Assembly (NCBI GenBank): GCA_030867875.1
Contig: JAOWCC010001634.1
Coordinates: 132,656,807-132,720,806 of the forward strand
Length of the DNA stretch: 64,000 nucleotides
Reading direction: 5' to 3'
Origin: Actinernus sp. WN-2022
Taxonomy: Eukaryota > Cnidaria > Anthozoa > Actiniaria > Actinernidae
The notes under the pieces are model-generated. The model had not been told where the DNA came from, made no database searches, and was given only the letters and a program-made list of their open reading frames with translations. Below, piece after piece: positions 38,301-50,300 of this stretch. Every line of letters starts with the position of its first letter. Position 1 is the stretch's first letter. Made by a program: the position numbers and the translations under genes.

Positions 38301-41300
38301 AAAAAAACAAAAATAACTCCTCAGATTATCAGAGTATGCTCTCTAGGTGTGCTGTTAAAATGTCAGATAATCGTAATGAAGGATGGCAAAGATTCGAGTA
38401 CATGAGAAATACTGCTTTTAAGAGAGATTTAGAGCAATTTGTCTGAAATCGGTTCACTGTATCCGATATCAAATTTCTAGAATAAACTTTTGTAATTCAC
38501 ATTCATCTTTGCCATCCTCTACCAAAAATGGTTCAAAGCATAACAGGACATTCACATGGTATTTCTCTTCGATCTTAGGCTGTTATTTTTACAGTTTTGT
38601 TTAAAAAGATCCAGTTTCAAATTGACAGTGCCGCTTTAATACAAGACGATGTTCAGTTTTATACAGATCTAACGAACACTAACAAGAGTTGAAGAACGTG
38701 GTAATTTTAAAATTTCTATTGCGCAACTTTTCTCTATATTTATTTGTCGTGTATAAATACATGTTGAAAGACGTACACTATGTCTTTTTTCAAGGCGTAA
38801 AGCAGGCTAGTCAAAAGGGCTGGATTTATTTTGAGAGGTCAATATTTCTCTTCCATGAACAGGTACAATGTAAGTACATGTATGCATAATTTCTTCTCTC
38901 CAGATCTACGGTACTAAACAGAGCGCACACATTCGTCGTGAAGCAGCAAGAATAACCGACAAGCGAATCACATTACTGAAAGAGATCATCATGGGAATAA
39001 GAACAGTAAAGATGCACAGCTGGGAGGAGCCATATAATGACATCATTATACAAACACGAAAGTAAGTAACTATAGAGACAAGTTATGTATCACATTACTA
39101 AAAGAGATCATCATGGGAATGAGAACAGTAAAGATGCACAGCTGGAGGAGCCATATAATGACGTCATTATACAAACACGAAAGTAAGTAACTACAGAGAC
39201 AAGTAATGTATCACATTACTGAAAGAGATCATCATGGGAATAAGAACAGTAAAGATGCACAGCTGGAAGGAGCCATACAATGACATCATTATACAAACAC
39301 GAAAGTAAGTAACTATGGAGACAAGTTATGTTTCACATTGCTGAAAGAGATCGCCATGGGAATAAGAACAGTAAAGATGCACAGCTGGGAGGAGCCATAT
39401 AATGACATCATTATACAAACACGAAAGTAAGTAACTATGGAGACAAGTTTTGTATCACATTACTGAAAGAGATCATCATGGGAATAAGAACAGTAAAGAT
39501 GCACAGCTGGAGTAGCAATATAATGACGTCATTATACAAACACGAAAGTAAGTAACTACAGAGACAAGTTATGTATCACATTACTGAAAGAGATCATCAT
39601 GGGAATAAGAACAGTAAAGATGCACAGCTGGAGGAGCAATATAATGACATCATTATACAAACACGAAAGTAAGTAACTATAGAGACAAGTTTTGTATCAC
39701 ATTACTGAAAGAGATCATCATGGGAATAAAAACAGTAAAGATGCACAGCTGGGAGGAGCCATATAATGACATCATTATACAAACACGAAAGTAAGTAACT
39801 ATAGAGACAAGTTATGTATCACATTACTGAAAGAGATCATCATGGGAATGAGAACAGTAAAGATGCACAGCTGGAGGAGCCATATAATGACGTCATTATA
39901 CAAACACGAAAGTAAGTAACTACAGAGACAAGTAATGTATCACATTACTGAAAGAGATCATCATGGGAATAAGAACAGTAAAGATGCACAGCTGGGAGGA
40001 GCCATACAATGACATCATTATAAAAACACGAAAGTAAGTAACTAAGGAGACAAGTTATGTTTCACATTGCTGAAAGAGATCGCCATGGGAATAAGAACAG
40101 TAAAGATGCACAGCTGGGAGGAGCCATATAATGACATCATTATACAAACACGAAAGTAAGTAACTATCGAGACAAGTTATGTATCACATTACTGAAAGAG
40201 ATCATCATGAGAATTAGAACAGTAAAGATGCACAGCTGGGAGGAGACATATAATGACGTCATTATACAAACACGAAAGTAAGTAACTACAAGTTATGTAT
40301 CACATTACTGAAAGAGATCGGCATGGGAATAAGAACAGTAAAGATGCACAGCTGGGAGGTGTCATATAATGACGTCATTATACAAACACGAAAGTAAGTA
40401 ACTACAAGTTATGTATCACATTACTGAAAAAGATCATCATGGGAATAAGAACATTAAAGATGCACAGCTGGGAGGTGTCATATAATGACGTCATTATACA
40501 AACACGAAAGTAAGTAACTACAAGTTATGTATCACATTACTGAAAGAGATCATCATGGGAATAAGAACAGTAAAGATACACTGCTGGGAGGAGTCATATA
40601 ATGACGTCATTATACAAACACGAAAGTAAGTAACTACAGAGACAAGTTATGTATCACATTACTGAAAGAGATCATCATGGGAATAAGAACAGTAAAGATA
40701 CACTGCTGGGAGGAGTCATATAATGACGTCATTATACAAACACGAAAGTAAGTAACTATAGAGACAAGTTATGTATCACATTACTGAAAGAGATCATCAT
40801 GGGAATAAGAACAGTAAAGATACACTGCTGGGAGGAGTCATATAATGACGTCATTATACAAACACGAAAGTAAGTAACTATGGAGATAAGTTAGGTATAT
40901 CACATTACTGAAAGAGATCATCGTGGAAATAAGAACAGTAAAGATACACAGCTGGGAGCAGACATATAATGACGTCATTATACAAACAAGAAAGTGAATG
41001 GTAATTATCTTGAGATTAACAGTTATTGCTGTATTGCGTATTGCTGTATTTCAAGCCTCACGTTACGAATTCTCTTAAGGTACGGTTTACAGTGTTGAAC
41101 GTTTGGCTTAATTCTAAATCAGAAGGTTGGATACAGAAACGTACGTGCTAATGCTTGGTTAGGGTTAGGGTTAGTTTTAATTCTATTTACTTTATTCAAA
41201 AACCTACAGTTTTACGAACTGATGTGGAAAGACCAATGTTATACAAAGTAATAACTCATCATGCCCAGCTCTGCATTTTCGTGCGATAAATGTTAGCAGT

Positions 41301-44300
41301 CGCATTCCCAAGCCGGTTATTTATGCTGACCAAGTGCAAAATCCTTCACAAAACTAAAGCGAAGCCGGTGATATTCGATTGCAAAAACTGATTTACGCAT
41401 CATATATAAGCCTAATCTATGGCTGGATTTTTTTTTCTCTAGCGATGTTATTTCTCTATGTTATTTCAAGAACCTTTAAAACATTTGAGATCGTTTCTTT
41501 AAAAATCTTTGTAAACCTTATTTACAGGAAGGAGACGAATAAGTTAAGAAAGATGTGGACCATAATTGCCTCGATCGAAGCGTTCCGTATGTCAACACTA
41601 CCCACGTTTGCCGTTGTACTGTGTCTCGTTTTCACTGGACGTCAAGCAAGCGTACAAGTGATCTTCACAGTAATGGCATTATTCTTATCAGTAAAACAAG
41701 CCGCTCACTTTCACCTTGGACATTGTCTTCAAAGATTTCAAGACTGTAGGGTATCGGAGAAACGAATTCGAGAGTTCTTACAGATCACAAAGTCTCAGCA
41801 AAGACGCGTTACCATAGACAGTTGCGCAATCAATTCAAATATAAAAGAAGTGCTTCCAGCTTATGAAAGTACGAAAGAAGATGTCAAGAACAAGCATGTA
41901 AAAAGAGTGAATGCATTTTTAGATGTAGAGGGATTAACGATTGATTTTGATAGATGCGAAGAATGGAATGTTTTACATGATGTTAACCTACGCGCGTGGA
42001 AGAATGACCTGATTACAGTGATAGGTGCCGTAGGTAGCGGTAAGTCTACACTGCTCTCTGCTATTCTCGGAGAGGTTTCCATTTCTCGAGGTAAAATACA
42101 CTTAAGAGGTACCATCGCTCACGTACCACAAGTGCCTTGGATATTCCTGGGAACTGTTAGAGGAAACATCATTTTCGATCTCCCTTTCGATCATCAGAAG
42201 TATCAAAAAGTAATTGAGGCATGTGACCTGAGAAGGGATTTCGAAGGCTTTCCTAATGGCGACATGTCTGTTATTGGTGAACGTGGAATCGCATTAAGTG
42301 GTGGTCAGCGGGCACGCGTCAGCCTGGCACGCGCTGTGTATGCAGATGGTGATATTTATCTCTTGGATGACCCACTTAGTGCAGTGGACCTCAAGGTAGG
42401 CAAACATATCTTTGAGCATTGCATCTGTGGACTGCTCGGGAACCGACTTCGAATTCTAGTTACCCATCAGCATCAGTACCTAGAGCATTCAGATCGAGTG
42501 ATAGTAATGGCCAAGGGAAGGAAAGTGAGTGAGACCAGCTACCAAGACTTTGTCGAATGTAAACCTGGCATTACGGTCGTCCTACCCAGTGAAGACAACC
42601 TTCAATCTCCCATCTCCATCTTTTCTAACGACGAAAAACGGCAGGAACATGACAGCGAAGGACTTACAGCTGTTGATGAGGAGAGAGACATTGGAAGAGT
42701 TTCATGGAAAACATACTGGGCATACTTGAGGGCTGGACTTAACACTTCAGCGATTTGCGGTTTAATGCTAATTATTCTTATTACACCAGGTAAGGCAACT
42801 ATGTATGAATGTCTTTCGAGCGTATAAATCAAGAAGAATACAATGAATTCTTAGCTCACGTTTGAAGATATTTTCGAAAGGTGCTTTCCTGTTTACGATA
42901 ATGACTACAACAGGCAATTAATATAATTTCAGAGTTCAGCAAAGATATTTCAATATTCCAATTGGTCTAAAAGTTCTGTTGTTTCGCGGTTATTATGAGC
43001 TCTGCTTTTTGGAGCCGATAAGCAACAGGCCAAAGCTTGGTGGTATTAATTGACGCGAAATAAGTAGCCGCGTTTTCTTGAGAAAGAAAGCATTTCCAGG
43101 ATTTCTTGAGAATCCCCAAGAAATACCTAGAATTCCGAAGTTTAATTTTAAAATTATAATATACCTAGAAATTCCGAAATATCCCGGGAACGAATTTTGA
43201 CTGATCATTTAACTAAGTCTATGCTGCATATAAGTAACTGTAACTTCGCTCTCTTAAAATTTCCGATAATTCTCAGGAGTTCCTGGGAAGACTTTGGCAT
43301 TAAATACCGAGGATCTGCTTATTATTAACGTCTACCACGGTCAGTCATTTTCTCGCGCCGTGTTGTTCACAATAAGATATGCCTTTAGTCTGCGCTTAAA
43401 CAGAGTGAGAATGGGAACTTCAGTCACTAGTACATATTTCAGAACGATATAACATCTGTAGTTGAACATTGTGATGTTACTATGTACGCTGACGATCACC
43501 AACTGTACACTATTGATAATTCCCGATTGAGGAGGTTCAGGCAATACTTAATTAGGAATATGATAAGATATCTATGTTGTATCAATATATTTTTTTAATG
43601 GGCAATTTTAATAAATATCAGGCATTCAGTATGGGACTGTCTAAAAAGAACAAAGACATTGATGTTATCATAATGGATAGGAAAATTGACACTATGAATC
43701 ATCTTAAGTTATTTGGAGTAGCTATATAAGTAATGTATGTAATAAGGCAAGTAAGCAAGTAGGCATTATAATGCGACTACGTAATCTCATACCTACACAG
43801 GCCAAGCTTCAGATCTACAAATCTGCTATACTACCACAGCTTACTTACTGCCATACTGTATGGCACTTTTGTCGTGAGTCAGGTTGTAGAAAACTAGATA
43901 GAGTACAGGAGAGGGCACTACGCGCAGTATATTGCAACAAAGATATGGATTACAAATCACTGATAGAAACTGCCAGGCTTCCTACTCTCTAGAACAGAAG
44001 ACTTCAAGATATAATAATTTTAATCAGGTACCAAGTCAAAAACAACCTTTGCCCTGTTACATTCAAGAGCTATTTACAAGTAACATTAGTGCCTATAACT
44101 TAAGAAACGCAGACTTTAAAATCCCTAGGTTCAATACAATAGCCTATGGGAAGCATAGCATCAGATATTTAGGGCCCATGTTATGGTCTAGAGTGGACAC
44201 TAAATTTAAGGTGCTACCTAGTTTAAAAAAAACTTATGTAAGTGTATAAGAAAGCTAGATGTCGCTGATCAGTTAACAGACAAATGCAAGGCCTGTTTCC

Positions 44301-47300
44301 TATGCACTAATTAGATTAAAATTAGTTTTTATAATTTTATTCCACATTAAGAATATATATATTTTTAACAATTTTATGAAAATGAGAGTATATAGTACAT
44401 AAACACTGGTACAATCAACTAAAGTCAATTAAGGTATGCTAACCGCTTTTCGCTACTCGTTTCCCTGACGGCGGTTAGCATACCTTAATTGACTTTAGGT
44501 GATTATGGCAGTGTTTATCTTCCCCGCCGACGTAGACATACACTAGTTTTTACAGGAACTAGTTATCCATTATATAGTACATAGGTTTCTATATCATTTA
44601 TTCGATTTTTACATATTATATATTTTTAATATTTTAACCTATATTAGTATAGGTAATCATACGGTTTCGAGTGCAATTTGGGATTAATTCGCACGAGTGG
44701 GTTTTTCAAAGAGTATCAAAATTGCACGAGCCCGCAGGGCGAGTGCAATTTGAGCTCTTTGAAAAACACACGAGTGTGAATTAATCCCAAATTGCACGAG
44801 AAATCGTATGATTACTTATTAATAATGTACATGAAAACATTTCAGACAAAGGAAGTGACGACACTAATTCAATTTCTTGTTCAAGGGCGCGTGACCTCAC
44901 GTGAGTGTTTTATTCCAACTATACATACATACATACATATAACTTTATTTTCGTACGCTAGCCACTACAACAGTAAGCTGGTTTCCACGTGGGGCGTAAC
45001 AATAAATATATGTACAGATTAAAAAACATATTAATAAAAATCAGTAAAAATCTGCTATCAGCATAACTCAGTAACAGGAACAGACACTCCTCTTGAATTG
45101 CCGTAAAGATTTGGCTCTTTTAGCCTCATCTGGCAGGTTATTCCAAAGCATAGCACCACTGTATTTGAAGCTTCGCTTGAGGAAATTTGTACGCGGTCTT
45201 GGAAGTGCTAGATCAGTTTCAGAGTTTCTTAGCTGATAGCGTTTATCGCAGTCACTTGTTTTAATAAAAGAGTTTCTCAAGTATGGTGCGGATTGTTCAT
45301 TTAAGATTTTATAGATTAAAATAGATTTCATTTGATTACGTCTGGCTTGGAGCGTTTTCCATTCTAATTTAGCAAGTATATCAACGGATCTTGTGTCGTA
45401 ATTCGTGCCTGTAATTACCCTAGCGGCTCGAGATTGAACTCTTTGCAATTTGTCTTTTAGCGTCTTGCCGCAAGTATCCCACAGTGGGCAACAATAGTCG
45501 AAGTAAGGTTGTACAAGTGATTTGTAAATTACTTCGAGTGAATCGGTGGGGACAAATGGCTTAATACGCTTTATGGCACCTATACCAGCACTTGCCTTTT
45601 TACATATCTTATTTATTTGATTTTCAAAACTAAGTTTTTCATCGATTTCAATCCCTAGGCAGGTATGTGAGTCTACTCGCAATACCTTGTTATTGTCTAT
45701 GGAGATATTGTTTGGCTGGCTTTTGGTTTTATTATTTAAGTTATAGGTCGATCCAATTATCATTAGTTTGGTTTTGGAGGGGTGATACTGGAGCTTATTC
45801 ACTACAAGCCAGTCACATATGTTATCCAAGTCAGAATTAATATTCGATGTAAGTTTGTCCATATCAGGGGCAGATGCAAAAATCTGGGTATCATCTGCAT
45901 ATACACATACATGGGGTAGTAAAATTAAGGCAATTTGATAAATCATTGATATAAAGTAGAAATAACAAGGGTCCTAGGATCGAGCTCTGTGGGACACCAC
46001 AAATTATCTCTTTCGTGGAGGCTCTTACACAAATAGCAACCCATAATACCACGTCTGAAAAGTCAATGACACGAAAACAAAGTTCATTCATCAGTTCTTC
46101 GGTAGGAAATGCACGTTTTTAAGCTAAAATTTTGCTTTAAACAGATATTTCAGCCGTAATTAGGCTAAGTTGTTCTGTTTAAGTTCATTTCAAGTAGTTT
46201 AATCGGAGTCGGAATCGCTTTCAAGGATGTTATAGCGTCGTTTGCAAGGAGGAATTGAACATGGCGAGGACTTGTTGTTGAAGTTGAACGCTACTTTGCA
46301 GTTATTGAATGTGTTCATGAGGTTCTGAGCCTGAGATCCCATCATCATTGGATTCATGGAAAGGGCCGTGTGTGAGGTAGCATTGCTGTTAGAAGCCGAA
46401 GGGCTGGCCATTGACTGTACTGGCATTCCACTGTGAAATTGTTGTGCCGAGCCCGAGGGGAGGCATAATCCAAGCCCAGGGTGGCTTTGCAACGGGATGG
46501 CGTTCTGTGTGAAATGATGGTTGCCTTGGAGAGGAACTAGTTCACTTGAACTGTTGTTACGTCGGGAAATGGCCATAGAAAGTTCGCACTGTTCCTGTTC
46601 GTTGGCTTCATCATAATCGTCAAGCGACTGCACGTTTCGGTGTCCCGTCACCTTCGCGATTCCTGATCGCTCGAAGTTTGCACTCTTCAGCTTACTAACA
46701 ACAGTCTTCCTGGCACTGTGATTAGTAAACCTCTTCTCGCTTGTCTCAAGGGCCGTTCCTTCTACTATGTTCTTCATCATGGAGTTGATTTTATTCACTC
46801 CCATCGGCTGGACTTTGTACCAAACCACGTCGTTCGCTTTCCTGTTGTGTTTTACCGAGAGGTAAAATGGCCCAGTGTTCCGTAACTGAACTGGTCTTCG
46901 GCTTACAAACTCTTTGAACAGAGCAACCGGACATCTACTTCCACCAATTGAAAACATTCTCGGCTGGAAATCCCTTGTTTTTGTGGAAAGTCCGCCCTGC
47001 CTGGTTTTGGTTGGCCCCTCGGCGAATTCCACGTATTGAAGCCCGTTGTCAGCCTTGCAGATACGGAAGTCATCCATTTTCATGTCATGGTGCTCCTGGC
47101 GACCCCTCAGGCCAAAATGCTGGGTGAGTAGCCACCACATTGTATTACTTAATGCGTCTGGAGTTTCACTTCCGAATTTGCCTTCCGTCCAAAGCACTTC
47201 CTCTTCTTCTACGGTAAGTTGTCTTGCCTTGTTTGGGCGCTTTCCGCGGCCGGCTTGACGAAGCTGTTTCGCTTTTCCCTCCAAAACCATCTTCGAGGAG

Positions 47301-50300
47301 TGAAATTCCCGGTCCCGTATCAGGGAAAACTTATATCCCTGATCTTTTAGGTGTCTGTCAAGTGCTGCTAACATCACTCTGAGGCTGTCTGGCTCGTAGT
47401 CTAAGCCGTTTTTTGTTTTAACCTCGGCGTAAAACCTCTCCAGCAAAACATTTAACTCGCTCGGTTCAAATTTCTCCATTTCTTGTAAAATTGCTTTTTG
47501 CACACACCATTTTTCCCACACCGATAGCCAGAAAGCTGTACTTTTGGTTGTATTTTGGTTTTTGGAACCATTTTTTAGTTCTTGAATGGTTTCATCAGTT
47601 GCTTGAGCAAATCTTTGATTTTCAAAAATGGCAGCCATTTTTTTGCTTGTTTACCAACAAATTTTCAGCAATAATTGTCTATTGTTAAAAGTCTGATCTG
47701 ATTGGCTGTCCTTGTTTTTGCATTGTTTCACTAGCCAATCAGAATAGATAAAGTTTGTAATTTGCACTGCTGGTATTACACTTTTTTGCACTGAATTACA
47801 CTTTTTGCACTCAATTACATTTGAACTGCACTGCTCTTAACCAATCAGAATCGAGAAATGTTTTCATGTATTTATTAGATTAGTTAATTTTTCATTTATT
47901 ATTATTTATTTATTTTTTATTAATAGCGTCCCCAATTAGTTTGACCTTTGTCAGCTAGATTTTAATCGGCACTTAAATAAAGTTTATTATTATTATGTAT
48001 TCACGTTACTTAACGAGTAGTCACCAACGGTTTCACAGCCGTTGGATGCGTTCCAAGGCAGTATTCAAATACTCAGGAAGTCGGTAATGAAAAATCTGGC
48101 AAGCATATAAAGTAATCGACTGAATACAAGCAGTATAAAACCTAATGAGGTCTTCAGGTGGTACATTTGCATGTTTCAATTGAGACAAAAAGTGGAGTCG
48201 TTTAGTAGCTCTGATCTCTTATATAGAATACTGTCTCCAATTAGTCGAACTTTTAGTCCGCTATATTTCCACAGACATTAAATAAAGTTTATTATTATTA
48301 TTATTTAAAAAGCCTTAAATTCTGAGTGCTCCCTTAAACAAACTTCTCGACAATGAGTTCAAAATGGGTCATGACTGAAAACTTTGAGCCCCCAGTATTA
48401 TAGATCAGTTGAACATTCCATGGTAACAATGAGTACAGTTTTTTTAGGGGGAGGGTTCTTTTCAGTTTAGAAATAGCTAAAAATCAGTTTCAAACTGACT
48501 CAGAGCTCAGGGTTAACAGGAAATACGTATGCTTTTCCACCCTCCCCCCAATTTCGCAACGAATATGTTGTATTTGTCGTGTTTAGTTCCAAAACTATGA
48601 TTTTGATGCTGTAATTTTATTCAATCTCCATTGCTAATATGGGAGGGTACCGTTATAAACAGGAAATACATATGCTTTCCACCCCTACCCCCTCAATTGT
48701 GTAAGGCTCTCAGATGTTACACCAAATTCGCAAACACTATATATGTCGTGTTCGTCGTGTTTAGTGTCAAAACTATGAATCCGACGCTGCAATTTCATTA
48801 AATCCATTTCTAATATGGGAGGGTACCGTTATTAAACAGGAATTACATATGTTCTTCAACCCCTCTGCCCTCATTTTTGTAAGGCTCGCAGATGTTACAC
48901 AAAATAAACAAACAATATGTTGTGTTTGTCATGTTTAGTTCCAAAACAATGATTCCGACGCTGCGACTTCATTCAACCATTTGTAATGGGGGATGGTACG
49001 GTTATTAGCAGGAAACGCATATGATTTTCCACCCCTTCCCCCTCAGTTTTGTATGGTTGGCAGATATTACCCCAACTTCTAAGGAAATATCTTGCATTTA
49101 GTATGTATAGTGTTAGAACGATGATTTACTGCTGAAAATTCATTTAATCCAATCCTGAACTCGGAAATACAAAGTTAAACTGTTCCTAGCATTCTTTGCA
49201 GGCAAAACGACAAATGACGATAGATTTTACGGGGAGAAAGCAACGTCGTAGAGACATGGAGTTTTCACCAAAATGTTAGCCATAGCAAATTGTAGGGGGT
49301 CCCTTATCAACATTCAGGGGGGAAATGAGAGCCAAAACAAATCAGTTTCAAAACAACTTAATCCCCAGATTCTTATTTGCACGAGTAATATAACGCAAAT
49401 AGTTCATCTAGTTGGGCAAAATTACGTATGATTGGCTTGTTTTATTCCTTGAACTATTTACTACATACCAACCATTAAATCTCCAATCAGTGAATTACAA
49501 ATATTCCCTACCCCACCCCCTGGAAATGGTATACCTCATTTGTGATAGCAAGCGTGTATGACAAAACAAAGCGGTTTCCAAGATTTCAAGTTCATTACCG
49601 CCTCCCAGTTAGTTCAATGGTTAACCTCCAGTCTGTCGTACGGGAGTTCGCGGATTAAGACCCTGGCCGGACCAACACTCGGGGTCTTAAAATAACTGCG
49701 TAGAAGGTGCTGCCTTTACATAATAGAGTAAACGGTTAGACCTTCACGTCTTCTCGGATAACGACGATAAATCGTAGGCCCTCGGAGACCTCCATAGAAG
49801 GGGCTTTAAGCCTGTTGAGGTTGTCCTTCCGCCTTTTTGTGGTAAAACAGGTCCCGCTCGGCCAACACAAAGGTCGATGCATTTCATGATTTGTACGGGT
49901 AGAAAGAAACGTCGTAGCGACATGGGGTTCTCACCAAAATGTTGCGCATGGAAAGCTGTTGATAGTTCTTTTCGTTTAATTGAAATGAGAGGCAAAGAAA
50001 AATTCAGAACGGCTTAACCACCCCTCAACTTCATTTGCGCGAATATTAACCCAAAGCTTTCATCTATAGTTGGGCAAAACTACATACATTTGTAAGATAG
50101 GCTGTTTTTTATGCATTTGACTATGTGCTACATACCATAATACTCCGTATTATTTCTAAAGTATTATTACCGTCAGGAATTATTGCTCAGACATGCTGCA
50201 CGGTGATCAAGTCACGGGCATGTAATATAAACCAGGGGTAACTACTTGAATGTTCGATAATCGATTTTTCAAGAACTCCAAACAAAATTTGAGAATTCCC

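Larger units (their letters stand above)
46100..47885 (-). mobile_element. Putative Crypton element around the recombinase
   Basis: The LINE fragment ends near 46090 on one side and a LINE-type 3' end begins near 47890 on the other. The bounded stretch with the recombinase ORF and its 5' non-coding region is therefore taken as the element. Cryptons lack terminal inverted repeats and make only very short direct repeats, so exact ends cannot be set by eye. Confidence 0.5.

Noticed and set aside
38967..40993. CRISPR-like or tandemly duplicated exons
   Set aside because: The units lack variable spacers, so it is not a CRISPR. They also lack acceptors, so they are not full duplicated exons.
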